Counted from the stretch's first letter, positions 44,705-53,440 are shown. The stretch is DNA of 64,000 nucleotides from an uncultured Granulosicoccaceae bacterium (GCA_938003855.1 CALKXD010000049.1:1-64000), one strand, 5' to 3'. Made by a program: numbers and translations. Notes: a model not told the origin generated them from the sequence alone.

Positions 44705-45067
44705 CCGGTCTCCTGCCCGTGGCCGGGGTTGCAGGCAGCAGTAATACGGTGATTGGTGTGCTGTCAGCGTGGCAGGTTCAGGCAGTTTCGGGCGGTTGTT
44801 TGCGGGGCGGTGATCGCAAAGTAACGGGCACTGCTGGCAGTGTGTGTCCCGGGAGGTGGTATGTACCGCCGGTAAACCCGTTAAAGCCGTGTTGTGTCCG
44901 ATTGCTTTGGCAGAGAACTTGCGTTTGATGTTTATTCGTCTACCCGAGTCCGCCAGAAAACACTGTTCTGTGTTGGCGCTCCACAAGCTGTACTAACTTA
45001 AGAATAATATCCTGATGGTGAGGCTGGTGACGGTAGAAAACAACAAGCAGTGTGGAGAAAATTAGCT
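44705..45067. other. 363-base intergenic region
   Basis: No supported gene. Weak inverted repeats (for example CTGCC ... GGCAG just after the dipeptidase) may act in termination, but there is no T-run. No promoter can be named with confidence. Confidence 0.35.
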
Positions 45068-45316
45068 ATGGTGTTTTGCCGGTCATGCAAGGCTAAGATA
45101 ACGCAAATGGCGACCACTTGCCCCAAGTGCGGGGCGTCTACCAGTCGGGCCATACCGATCATAACCTGCGTTATGCTATACGCTATTGCGGTCGTTCTTT
45201 TTGTTGCGTTTCAGGACGACGATAGCGGTCCTCCCACGGTGGCATCCTCAAGCAAAACTGAAGTCAGCTCGTCTCGCGCACCGGATCAAATGCATTCCGG
45301 GTTTGACGACAACTAG
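45068..45316 (+). CDS. Small zinc-ribbon membrane protein
   Basis: 82 residues. The N-terminus is a zinc ribbon with two CxxC pairs (FCRSC and TCPKCGA), followed by one membrane segment (IITCVMLYAIAVVLFVAF) and a Ser-rich acidic tail outside. Zinc-ribbon membrane proteins of this size are common, and their role is mostly unknown. The ATG at 45068 is chosen because the ribbon begins within four residues. Confidence 0.65.
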   Translation: MVFCRSCKAKITQMATTCPKCGASTSRAIPIITCVMLYAIAVVLFVAFQDDDSGPPTVASSSKTEVSSSRAPDQMHSGFDDN

Positions 45317-45817
45317 TTGCGCGTACAAAGCCAGCTCTGACATCGGGGCAAAAACAGGTCGTGCTCAAGCTCGATCGTGTCCCGGTAGTATCACGCCGAC
45401 ATCGCCATCGACAAGATGGCTGAACTCATTAAAGTTGTCGTAACCGTTATCTCGCAAAAATCATCAGACGTCCGACTTCCAGCGCTTTGAAAACCCCGCG
45501 GCTGGATGAAGTCATAGACTGCGTGAGCACGGGTGGCGGCTTTGACTCTGTGGTGATCTTTATCTCGTGAAGCGTGGCTACCTTTCAGCAGTTAATTGAA
45601 CAATTGCTGCTGGCTGACCTTGGGATCGAGCGCTATTTTACCTGTTTGTTACGCGTGGGATTAAGTCCACTCAGCCTAATATTGCGACAATTCAAAAAGA
45701 CCGGGCACTCTGATGTCGGCTGAAGTGCCTGTGCGACTGCTGTTGCAGCAGTTGCCGGTGGTATCCATAAGTGGCCAATACGTAGACTGATAAGCCACAG
45801 ACCAACAATTTTTGCGC
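45317..45817. other. 501-base region with short, broken open frames
   Basis: No full gene. Several short frames have coding-like composition, for example a plus-strand 49-residue frame from GTG 45574 to the stop at 45723 (ATFQQLIEQLLLADLGIERY, then leucine/arginine-rich), and a minus-strand open stretch around 45390-45560. They may be remains of a decayed gene. No family was recognised. Confidence 0.3.
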
Positions 45818-46969
45818 ATGAATAAAAACAATAATACTAATTTCGGATTTGGCACTCAAATTCGAAAGTCACCGTTTTTCGAGGCCACGGTACGTTGGGG
45901 GGCGCAGGGTTTTTCTGTTTATAACCACATGTACATCCCGCGTGACTTCGGTGATCCGGTGCAGAACTTCTGGAACCTGGTTGGCAATGCCATTTTGTGT
46001 GACGTCGCGGTCGAACGTCAGGTTGAGATCACTGGTCCTGATGCGGCCAGATTCACTCAATTACTTACCCCGCGTGATTTGAGTAATTGTGCGGTCGGAC
46101 AATGCAAATACGTACTGATAACCAATGCAGATGGCGGCATATTGAATGACCCGGTGTTACTGCGTCTTGGCGAGAATCATTTCTGGCTGTCTTTGGCAGA
46201 TAGCGATGTCCTGCTATGGGCGCAGGGCGTTGCCGTGCATTCGGGGCTGGATGTGCAGATTACCGAGCCTGATGTCTCGCCATTACAATTGCAGGGCCCG
46301 AAGTCGGGTCACATCATGAAATCACTGTTCGGTGACAGTGTCGCTGATCTGCGTTACTACTGGCTCGAGGAAAAAGAGCTCGACGGCATCCCGCTGATCG
46401 TTTCGCGTACCGGCTGGTCGAGTGAACTCGGCTACGAAATCTACCTGCGGGACGGTTCCCGTGGTGATGAACTGTGGGAGAAAATAATGGCAGCCGGTGC
46501 AGATCACGGTCTGGCGGCCGGACATACCTCTACAATCAGGCGCATTGAAGGCGGCATGCTTTCCTACCATGCCGATATGGATAGCCAGACCAACCCCTAT
46601 GAACTCGGTCTGGACCGGCTTGTGAATCTGGACGCCGATGCCGATTTCATTGGTAAAGCCGCACTGCGAAAAATCAGCCGGCAGGGCGTGACTCGCAAGC
46701 AGGTAGGGCTGGAGATTTCCGGGCCGCCATTGGCTGGACCCAATACGACGTTCTGGCCGGTACTTGTCAAGGGCGTGTCAGTTGGCAAAGTGACATCGGC
46801 TGTCTTTAGTCCGCGCCTTGAGCGCAACATCGCGTTGGCTATGGTGTCGTCGACAGCCGCAGAACCGGGCACAGAGCTTAGCGTGAAGCTAGCGAACGGG
46901 GCAGCCACAGCTACCGTGGTTGAGAAGCCATTTTATGACCCGAAAAAAAACCTGACCACCGGCAGCTAG
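45818..46969 (+). CDS. DmdA-like aminomethyltransferase (GcvT/DMSP-demethylase family)
   Basis: 383 residues with the GcvT fold: tetrahydrofolate-binding N-terminal domain and C-terminal barrel. Many segments match dimethylsulfoniopropionate demethylase DmdA as I recall it: SVYNHMYIPRDFGDP, CDVAVERQVEITGPDA, LTPRDLS, the ADSDVLLWAQG stretch and EPDVSPLQLQGPKS. The later RTGWSSELGYEIYL is closer to ordinary GcvT than to DmdA. It would transfer a methyl group from a sulfonium or amine to tetrahydrofolate. It is not in a glycine-cleavage operon. Whether the substrate is DMSP cannot be settled here. Confidence 0.8.
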   Translation: MNKNNNTNFGFGTQIRKSPFFEATVRWGAQGFSVYNHMYIPRDFGDPVQNFWNLVGNAILCDVAVERQVEITGPDAARFTQLLTPRDLSNCAVGQCKYVLITNADGGILNDPVLLRLGENHFWLSLADSDVLLWAQGVAVHSGLDVQITEPDVSPLQLQGPKSGHIMKSLFGDSVADLRYYWLEEKELDGIPLIVSRTGWSSELGYEIYLRDGSRGDELWEKIMAAGADHGLAAGHTSTIRRIEGGMLSYHADMDSQTNPYELGLDRLVNLDADADFIGKAALRKISRQGVTRKQVGLEISGPPLAGPNTTFWPVLVKGVSVGKVTSAVFSPRLERNIALAMVSSTAAEPGTELSVKLANGAATATVVEKPFYDPKKNLTTGS

Positions 46970-47322
46970 CCTAGAGCCCTCATATGGCTCTGATGCCCCT
47001 GACCGGTGTCGCCACACAGGCGTGTCGATCGCCCGGCCTGCGTTAATGCTTACGCTGCACTGGAATGGCTGAGCGGTCGCTGCCTGCGATTTAAGACGCC
47101 GTGGGATCAGCTGCGCAATTGTGCTGAAGATTCATCGCAGAGTCGCACACGCACCTATGAGCCAGTCTGTACGGCAGCCTGCCTGAGCGCCGTGCAGGCG
47201 ACTGCGATACCTGACCCGTGATGATACTATTCGAGGTTTAGCGTGGTGCCTGCCAATGGTTCGGTGCTGTGTTTTTATAATCGTAATTGCGAACACCCCA
47301 CTATGCATGACTCCCGTCACCG
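46970..47322. other. 353-base intergenic region with promoter-like TATAAT
   Basis: No gene. A six-base-pair stem AGAGCC (46973-46978) / GGCTCT (46986-46991) follows the DmdA-like gene but lacks a T-run. A perfect -10-like TATAAT at 47276-47281 precedes the TauE/SafE gene by about 40 bases; its -35 is poor. Confidence 0.4.
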
Positions 47323-48120
47323 ATGACTGAACTCGATTCCGGCATCCCGCTGCTCGGGCAACTCGACTGGCTGACACTGGTGCTGGTTGCTCTGGCGGCA
47401 TTCGCGACCGCATTATTTCACTCCGTTGCGGGCTTCGCCGGAGCACTGCTGTTGTCGGTGTGTCTGGCTCCATTGATCGGGGTGCGTGCGGTGGTACCGG
47501 TGGTGGCACTGGCGATGATTATTAGTAACTCAAATCGCATACTGCTGTTCCGTGAGCAAATTGACTGGTCGGCGTACCGGGCAATCATGATAACCGGGTT
47601 CCCCGGTATTCTGGTCGGAGCGGTGGTGTATCTGTATCTGCCGGTCAGGGCGATTGCGTTTGTGATGGGGTGCTTCCTGTTGATATCTATACCGCTTAGA
47701 CGGCTATTTAAGAAACGCAATTACAATGTCGGTTACAGAGGCCTGTCTGCGGTGGGTATTGTCTACGGCGTGATCTCGGGGACGGTGTTCGGCGGCGGCA
47801 TGATACTCGGTCCGTTTCTGCTGGGTGCCGGAATTGTCGGGCAGGGCCTGGTGGGGATCATTGCGGCACTCGGGCTAACCCTCAACATTACAAAATCAAT
47901 TGTTTTTGGTGTTGGAAATCTGCTGGACCGGGAACTTATATCGCTTGGGCTGGTGGTGGGGGTATGCACGATACCGGGAGGAATGCTCGGTAAATGGATA
48001 GTGAAAAACTCCAGTATTGAAGTACATACGCTAATCGTCGAGACACTGATGTTTGCCGGGGGGTGTTACTTTATCTATCAGGGGTTCCACCTGCAGTCGG
48101 TGGGCGCTCTTGCCGGATGA
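47323..48120 (+). CDS. TauE/SafE family sulfite/anion exporter
   Basis: 265 residues with seven to eight hydrophobic segments in two repeats. The family pattern is visible in FHSVAGFAGALLLSVCLAP and VYGVISGTVFGGGMILGPFL. Characterised members export sulfite, sulfoacetate or other organosulfur anions produced in sulfonate breakdown. It lies after the DmdA-like gene, which would make sense in an organosulfur context, but has its own promoter-like sequence. The start is the ATG at 47323. Confidence 0.83.
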   Translation: MTELDSGIPLLGQLDWLTLVLVALAAFATALFHSVAGFAGALLLSVCLAPLIGVRAVVPVVALAMIISNSNRILLFREQIDWSAYRAIMITGFPGILVGAVVYLYLPVRAIAFVMGCFLLISIPLRRLFKKRNYNVGYRGLSAVGIVYGVISGTVFGGGMILGPFLLGAGIVGQGLVGIIAALGLTLNITKSIVFGVGNLLDRELISLGLVVGVCTIPGGMLGKWIVKNSSIEVHTLIVETLMFAGGCYFIYQGFHLQSVGALAG

Positions 48121-48220
48121 TTCGAAGCCTGCCGTCTGGCGATTTGTAAGCAACGTTGCAGCGGGCGGGTTCGTTTGTCAGACGGTACAGTTAGTCACGG
48201 GGCTACCCGGTTTGCCGCAG

Positions 48221-48250
48221 TTGCGACGATAAAGCACTGTTTGCTATATT
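48221..48250 (+). promoter_or_regulatory. Candidate promoter of the copper-type gene cluster
   Basis: TTGCGA (48221-48226) and TATATT (48245-48250) are spaced by 18 bases. Transcription would begin at about 48257, exactly at the GTG I use as start of the Cys-rich protein, so either that mRNA is leaderless or the protein starts further in. Confidence 0.4.
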
Positions 48251-48256
48251 CGGCAG

Positions 48257-48697
48257 GTGAAATACGCAACAGCATCTAGACGTGCGGCAGAAACATCAGG
48301 TCTCTGGTGGTGCTTAGTTTGCGTGTGCCTGCTTTTATCGTCCACTGTTCTGCCGGTACTTACTGCCCAAATGGAACTGTCCGGATATTCACTGCCCCGT
48401 GGCGGTCCGCACCAGGCACATTTATCGATGGCTGGTGATACCATGGCGCCAACAAGCACGCCAGCCGGCAGTGATAGCAGAGCGAGCGCTATGTGTGATC
48501 AGCCTGCTTGTGGTACTGCCGCTGATTGTGCTGACAGTTGCACCGTACCGGCATGCTGTGCTTTTCATGCCATCGCTGTAGCGGCGGTCGAGCGGCTGCA
48601 TAGTGTTACATTAAGCGCAGGCGAGCCTCTACCGACCGACGAGCCTGTCGTGATAATCCGGCGTTCAGAGCCGTTGTTCCGCCCCCCGATTAGCTGA
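48257..48697 (+). CDS. CopL-like Cys-rich exported protein
   Basis: 146 residues with an N-terminal hydrophobic segment (LWWCLVCVCLLLSSTVLPVL) that is a signal or anchor, a Ser/Met-containing linker and a cysteine cluster (CDQPACGTAADCADSCTVPACC). The end LFRPPIS matches the RPPI-type ending I recall from small CopL/DUF2946-like proteins encoded before copA multicopper oxidases in copper-resistance operons. A copper-binding or sensing role in the periplasm is likely but inferred. The GTG start is uncertain. The multicopper oxidase gene follows after 92 bases. Confidence 0.6.
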   Translation: MKYATASRRAAETSGLWWCLVCVCLLLSSTVLPVLTAQMELSGYSLPRGGPHQAHLSMAGDTMAPTSTPAGSDSRASAMCDQPACGTAADCADSCTVPACCAFHAIAVAAVERLHSVTLSAGEPLPTDEPVVIIRRSEPLFRPPIS

Positions 48698-48789
48698 TTC
48701 TATTAGCCTTTTCCCGTAGTGCCGGAGTGCTGCTTTTGCCTGGACGCAAGGTGGCCGCAGGTCTTAAGTGTTATTAATCGAGAGGTCAC

Positions 48790-50187
48790 ATGAACAGGCG
48801 TTTCTTTCTTAAGCGAAGCGGTGCAATTGCATTGTTTCCAACGCTGCCACACAAACACGCAATGGCGGCGGCAGAACCGATAAACATTACCGCCAGAACC
48901 GGCAAAATACCGATTGTCGGGCCGGACTTTCCATCCACCGATGTGTGGGGGTTCAATGGTCAGGTGCCGGGTACGCCAATCCGCATCATTCACGGGCAGT
49001 CTGTGCAGGCTACCGTCCACAATGAACTGCAAGTGCCAACCGCCGTACACTGGCATGGCATTCGGCTGCCCAATGCCATGGATGGTGTTGCCGGGCTTAC
49101 CCAGCCGGCCATCAAATCCGGCGAGTCCTTTCTGTATGAGTTTACACCACCGGATGCTGGTACCTATTGGTATCACTCACACGTAAACGCCTATGAGCAA
49201 GTAGGGCGGGGCCTTTATGGTCCGTTAGTGATTGAAGAGAAAGAACCGCCGATAGTCGACCGTGATCTTATCTGGATGATCGACGACTGGCGCTTGCGTG
49301 ATGATGCGTCGATCACCGACGACTTCGGTGACGGTCATGATCGGTCCCACGCCGGTCGTATAGGTAACGTTCCCACGGTTAACGGGCGCTTCCGCGATGT
49401 TGTCAGGGTACGCACCGGGGAGCGCATTCGATTGCGCCTGATCAATGCGTCCAACGCCCGAAACTTCGCGTTGTCATTCGGCGCTTTGAGTCCGTCGGTA
49501 ATCGCCATTGACGGTCAGGCGGTGACACCTTACAAGCCGGACGCCCCGATAGTGGTTGGTGCGGCCGGACGCGTCGACCTGATGCTCGATATGAATGGTG
49601 ATCCCGGGTCACTGCTGCCTGTGGTCGATAGCTTCTACCGACAGAATTTTGATCTGGTAAAATTTGTCTACGACGACAAGCCGCTGAGAGAGTCGGCACT
49701 CGACAGCAACATCCACCTGCCACCCCCGACACTACCCGAACCTGATCTTACCGCGGCACTGAAAACCGAAGTAACGATTGCCGGTGGTGCCATGGGTGGA
49801 TTGCGGCGAGCAAAATTCAATGGAGAGTGGATGCCGCTTGGCGACATTGCCCGACAAGGCTATGTGTGGGCGTTGAATGATGTTGTCGGTAGCAGGCTCG
49901 ATATGCCACCGCTTATCGATACCCCTGGAGGCACGTCCGTTCACCTGACGATACACAACCAGACAGCGTTTCCTCATCCGATGCACTTGCATGGCCACCA
50001 TATGAAGCTTCTGTCCATTGACGGCGTTGCGCTGGCCAGTCCCCGTTGGGTAGACAGCCCGCTTGTGATGCCGCGGCAGACAGTGGAGCTTGCCTTTGTT
50101 GCTGATAACCCGGGTCAGTGGTTATTTCATTGCCACGCACTGGAGCATCATGCCTCCGGGCTCGGCACGCTGGTGCGAATCAGCTGA
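48790..50187 (+). CDS. Multicopper oxidase (Tat-exported)
   Basis: 465 residues with a Tat signal (NRRFFLKRSGAIALF). Four copper-binding motifs are intact: HWHG (87-90), WYHSH (127-131), HPMHLHGHH and HCHALEHHASGL (447-458). The position of the axial type-1 ligand, Met in CueO and CopA, is Leu458, as in some high-potential laccases. Length and three cupredoxin domains fit a periplasmic CueO/CopA-like or laccase-like enzyme that oxidises Cu(I) or organic substrates with O2. There is no methionine-rich insert. It sits between a CopL-like gene and a cytochrome c gene, supporting copper handling. Confidence 0.9.
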   Translation: MNRRFFLKRSGAIALFPTLPHKHAMAAAEPINITARTGKIPIVGPDFPSTDVWGFNGQVPGTPIRIIHGQSVQATVHNELQVPTAVHWHGIRLPNAMDGVAGLTQPAIKSGESFLYEFTPPDAGTYWYHSHVNAYEQVGRGLYGPLVIEEKEPPIVDRDLIWMIDDWRLRDDASITDDFGDGHDRSHAGRIGNVPTVNGRFRDVVRVRTGERIRLRLINASNARNFALSFGALSPSVIAIDGQAVTPYKPDAPIVVGAAGRVDLMLDMNGDPGSLLPVVDSFYRQNFDLVKFVYDDKPLRESALDSNIHLPPPTLPEPDLTAALKTEVTIAGGAMGGLRRAKFNGEWMPLGDIARQGYVWALNDVVGSRLDMPPLIDTPGGTSVHLTIHNQTAFPHPMHLHGHHMKLLSIDGVALASPRWVDSPLVMPRQTVELAFVADNPGQWLFHCHALEHHASGLGTLVRIS

Positions 50188-50286
50188 CTACCCCGATGAA
50201 ACAGGGACTGAAGACAGGTGCGGTGGCAACACGGCCAGTGTTGCCAGCGGCGCTATGTTACCTATGAACACACAGGTAAAAAGAAA

Positions 50287-50808
50287 ATGAGTCTACGGAC
50301 AAAAGCGGTGTTTGCTGTATTGGCTATGCTGGTTGCGGGTGGCGAACTGGCATCGGAGGGTACCGATGGGGTTCGCATGTCACTAACCCCTGATAATCTG
50401 GTTGTTGTTCAGGCCGGTGAAGAAGTCTACAAAGCGCAATGCGCCTCTTGCCATGGCGCACACCTTGAGGGGCAGCCGGAATGGCGCACCCGCGATGCTA
50501 ACGGGTATCTGCCGGCACCCCCGCATGACGCGACCGGCCACACCTGGCACCACGCCGACGATCTTCTTTTCGAGATCACCAAATACGGCCCGGCCGTGGT
50601 GATCAATGATCAGAGCTACAAAACGCTGATGCCGCGCTTCGAGGGTGTTCTAACCGATAAAGAGATAGTCGCTGTGTTATCGTTTATAAAAAATACCTGG
50701 CCCGAAGAGCAGCGCAACTGGCAGGACCAAGTCAACGGGACGGCCGTCAACGGGATAAAAGAAGTTCCGGCAGAAAAACCCTCGTTGCTTGAGAAGCTGC
50801 TGAAATAA
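50287..50808 (+). CDS. Class I-type monohaem cytochrome c
   Basis: 173 residues from the ATG at 50287. The signal peptide (KAVFAVLAMLVAGGELA) is followed by one haem-binding CASCH motif (52-56) and a probable Met ligand in LMPRFEG. The tail (KEVPAEKPSLLEKLLK) is amphipathic. It is a periplasmic electron carrier. It follows the multicopper oxidase by 99 bases, as in several copper-resistance clusters, so it may be its electron donor or partner. Confidence 0.87.
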   Translation: MSLRTKAVFAVLAMLVAGGELASEGTDGVRMSLTPDNLVVVQAGEEVYKAQCASCHGAHLEGQPEWRTRDANGYLPAPPHDATGHTWHHADDLLFEITKYGPAVVINDQSYKTLMPRFEGVLTDKEIVAVLSFIKNTWPEEQRNWQDQVNGTAVNGIKEVPAEKPSLLEKLLK

Positions 50809-50852
50809 TAGTGTTGCAGCCGTTGAGCTGTTTGCAGTTCCGGCCGGCGAAT

Positions 50853-51014
50853 TAGTGCCTGTCCGGAAACAGGGTGTCGCGAGGATCATTCAGGTGCGTC
50901 AGATTTTGCCGACCACAGGTAGGCGCTTAGTTGTTCTTAAGTAACTACCTTTGGTCGGTAAAAGATGGCGTGCCTGAGTGGTACGCAGTAGCGCTTGTTT
51001 CTGGATGGGCACTA
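50853..51014. mobile_element. MITE-like 162-bp palindromic element, copy 2
   Basis: Reverse-complement copy of the element at 19623-19784, same length. The inner stem is better kept here: left arm TTTTGCCGACCACAGGTAG (50904-50922), right arm CTACCTTTGGTCGGTAAAA (50945-50963), with the loop holding CTTAAG. Ends are TAGTGCC and GGCACTA. It lies in the gap between the cytochrome c and methyltransferase genes and ends 57 bases before the latter. It has no coding capacity and would need a transposase in trans. Confidence 0.85.
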
Positions 51015-51071
51015 ATTAACAACGATGCCGTTGCCACTTATAGCTGGCGTGAACGACAGGGATATACATTA

Positions 51072-51731
51072 ATGTCTGAAGATGCAAAAGCAACAGCCGC
51101 GACCCGCTTGCTGGCAGGTGCCTATAAGTTAAGTACGGCACAGGATAATATTGACTACTATCGGGATTTTGCCAAAATCTATGATGAGCAGTTTGCTGAC
51201 GGTATGGGTTATATGTATCCACAGGTTCTGGTGTCCGCCTATCGGTCGTATGCGAAACCTGACGATTTACCCGTGCTGGATATTGGCTGTGGCACTGGTT
51301 TGGTTGGCGCAATGCTGGAGTTGCCGTCAGATCAGATTGACGGTGTTGATGTCTCGCAGGAAATGCTTGATGCCGCACAGCAAAAGTCGATCTACGGTAC
51401 GCTGCATCGGGTTGATCTAACCACGGATGCTGCCGATGTACCGACCAGATACGGAGCAGTGGTGTCAGCCGGTACGTTTACCTTCGGGCATCTGGGCCCC
51501 GAAGTATTGCCGCAGTTGCTGTCACTGGGGCGTCAATCCACGCTGTATTGCATCGGCGTGAACAGTGAGCACTTTGGCCAGCAGGGTTTTTCGACGGTGC
51601 TTGATGCGATGGTGCAGGCCGGACAGATATCCGCGCCGGTTTTTGAAGAGCGCAGAATCTATCAGACCAGTGCCAGTGAGCATGCCGATGATACGGCTAC
51701 TATTCTGATCTACCGTAAATTAACGGACTGA
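51072..51731 (+). CDS. Class I SAM-dependent methyltransferase
   Basis: 219 residues. SAM motif I is VLDIGCGTGLVGAML, motif II GVDVSQEMLDAAQQK, and a GTFTFGHLGPE strand follows. An N-terminal helical part (AYKLSTAQDNIDYYRDFAKIYDEQF) is typical of small-molecule methyltransferases of the TPR-methyltransferase-like kind. I start at ATG 51072 with AGGGA upstream; a longer frame begins inside the MITE-like element and is an insertion artefact. Substrate unknown. Confidence 0.83.
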   Translation: MSEDAKATAATRLLAGAYKLSTAQDNIDYYRDFAKIYDEQFADGMGYMYPQVLVSAYRSYAKPDDLPVLDIGCGTGLVGAMLELPSDQIDGVDVSQEMLDAAQQKSIYGTLHRVDLTTDAADVPTRYGAVVSAGTFTFGHLGPEVLPQLLSLGRQSTLYCIGVNSEHFGQQGFSTVLDAMVQAGQISAPVFEERRIYQTSASEHADDTATILIYRKLTD

Positions 51732-51774
51732 CCGGTGGGTGCTGCTGCGACCCACAGCACAGGAATAATACACG

Positions 51775-52143
51775 ATGAGTAAAATGCTGGTAGTGGCCGC
51801 CGCGCTGGTCTGTCTGTGCACGGTAGCGCTGGGTGCCTTTGCGGCGCACTTACTCGACGGCTTGTTGCAAGGCAAGCAGGCCGGGTGGTACCAGACAGCG
51901 GTACAGTACCAGTTTATGCATGGCCTTGGCATGCTCGCCTGTGCGCTGCTGGCGTCTCAGCTTGGCGGTGGTGCCCGTCTGGCGGGCTGGCTGATGTTGG
52001 CTGGCATCGTGATATTTTGCGGATCACTGTATGTTATGGCGCTTGGCGGGCCGCGCTGGTTTGGCGCGATCACACCGATTGGCGGGTTGGCGTTTCTTGC
52101 GGCGTGGGCTGTACTGGCTCTGGCTGCCTGGCGAAAAATCTAA
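51775..52143 (+). CDS. DUF423 family membrane protein
   Basis: 122 residues with four hydrophobic segments. The family pattern is clear: GAFAAHLL near the start, then YQTAVQYQFMHGLGMLA, and GPRWFGAITPIGGLAFLAAW at the end. DUF423 proteins are widespread small inner-membrane proteins without a known function. It follows the methyltransferase by 43 bases and is probably on the same transcript. A GC-rich hairpin lies just after the stop. Confidence 0.88.
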   Translation: MSKMLVVAAALVCLCTVALGAFAAHLLDGLLQGKQAGWYQTAVQYQFMHGLGMLACALLASQLGGGARLAGWLMLAGIVIFCGSLYVMALGGPRWFGAITPIGGLAFLAAWAVLALAAWRKI

Positions 52144-52155
52144 TTACCGACATTG

Positions 52156-52175
52156 CCGGGCCGGTTGCGGCCCGG
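52156..52175 (+). terminator. GC-rich hairpin after DUF423 gene
   Basis: CCGGGCCG (52156-52163) and CGGCCCGG (52168-52175) form a perfect 8-bp stem with loop GTTG. No T-run follows, so it may only stabilise the 3' end or terminate weakly. Confidence 0.4.
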
Positions 52176-52389
52176 GCACACTTGCGTTCTGTGTAAAAAA
52201 AATCTGCCATAATGTTGAACCCGCCGGGCTGACGCTGTTACCGAAGTGCGTGTTGGTTTTGCCGGTAGAGAAACGGATAACGGTGCGAGTGAAGCACGCG
52301 GGCAGCGTGATAATAGTCCGGTTATGGCCGGTACTGAGTTAGTTTTGTAAAAGTGCCCGGGGCGGTAATTCAATAACAGAGGAAAGCGT

Positions 52390-53379
52390 GTGGATCATGT
52401 GAACTGGGGCGTGTTAAGCACTGCCAGAATCGGGGTAGAAAAAGTAATACCGGCAATGCAGCAATGTCAGTCAGGGTCAATTACGGGGCTGGCGTCCCGA
52501 TCACTCGACAATGCTCAGGCGGTGGCCGCACAACTGAATATCGAACGCAGCTACGGCAGTTACGAGGCAATGCTTGCCGACCCGGACATACACGCGGTTT
52601 ATAACCCGTTGCCTAATCACCTGCATGTCCCCTGGACCATTAAAGCCATTGAGGCCGGCAAGCATGTACTGTGTGAAAAACCGATTGCCCTTGATGTACA
52701 AGAGGCAATGCAATTGCAGCAAGTGATGCAGCAACACCCTGATGTAAAAGTGATGGAAGCCTTTATGTATCGCTTTCACCCCCAATGGCAGAGGGCGCTG
52801 GAGCTGGTAAAAAGCGGCGCGATTGGCGAGTTGCGTACTATTCAGACGTTCTTTTCCTATTTTAACGACGATCCGTCTAATATTCGCAATTCGGCTGAGA
52901 TGGGTGGCGGCGGTCTGATGGATATCGGTTGTTACCCGGTTTCGGTGGCGCGTTACCTGTACGGCCGAGAGCCACAGCGTATTATTGCCACACTCGATAT
53001 CGACCCGCGATTTGGTATTGATCGTACCGCCTCAGCCATCATGGACTTCGGCGGACCGACTGCGACCTTCAGTTGCTCAATGCAGCTGAGCCCGTATCAG
53101 CGAACCCAGATCGTTGGCACCGGTGGTCGTATCGATATAGAAATACCGTTCAATGCCCCGCCTGATGCACCCACCCGGCTGTGGCTGTTTACCGGGTCAG
53201 GTCGGGAGGAAACTGTCTTCCCGCTGTGTGATCAATACACTCTGCAGGCAGATGCATTTTCTGTGGCCGTGATTACGGATTCATCTGTGCCGACACCGTT
53301 AAGCGATGCCATCGACAATATGCGAGTGATTGATGCGGCGGTGGCGAGTCACAAGGCTGGCGACTGGGTGACGATTTAG
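52390..53379 (+). CDS. Gfo/Idh/MocA family oxidoreductase
   Basis: 329 residues. The N-terminal Rossmann domain contains WGVLSTARIGVEKVIPAM, then VYNPLPNHLH and the catalytic EKP motif (LCEKPIAL); the C-terminal domain has GGGGLMDIGCYPVSVARYL with the conserved Asp and His/Tyr region. Such enzymes oxidise or reduce sugars and inositols with NAD(P). The GTG start has AGAGGAA upstream. A terminator follows. It lies next to a sugar kinase and ABC genes but on a separate transcript. Confidence 0.88.
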   Translation: MDHVNWGVLSTARIGVEKVIPAMQQCQSGSITGLASRSLDNAQAVAAQLNIERSYGSYEAMLADPDIHAVYNPLPNHLHVPWTIKAIEAGKHVLCEKPIALDVQEAMQLQQVMQQHPDVKVMEAFMYRFHPQWQRALELVKSGAIGELRTIQTFFSYFNDDPSNIRNSAEMGGGGLMDIGCYPVSVARYLYGREPQRIIATLDIDPRFGIDRTASAIMDFGGPTATFSCSMQLSPYQRTQIVGTGGRIDIEIPFNAPPDAPTRLWLFTGSGREETVFPLCDQYTLQADAFSVAVITDSSVPTPLSDAIDNMRVIDAAVASHKAGDWVTI

Positions 53380-53405
53380 CACGCAGCGTGGCTTGTGACA
53401 GTTAT

Positions 53406-53435
53406 CGGGTCAGGGACGAGGGCCTGACCCGTTTT
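53406..53435 (+). terminator. Rho-independent terminator after Gfo/Idh/MocA gene
   Basis: CGGGTCAGG (53406-53414) pairs with CCTGACCCG (53423-53431) around an eight-base loop, followed by TTTT. It lies between two convergent genes and ends the plus-strand transcript. Confidence 0.8.
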
Positions 53436-53440
53436 ACCTT

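Noticed and set aside
50931-51071. A longer start for the methyltransferase.
   Set aside because: Most of the extension lies inside the MITE-like element; the ATG at 51072 has a ribosome-binding site and fits the family.
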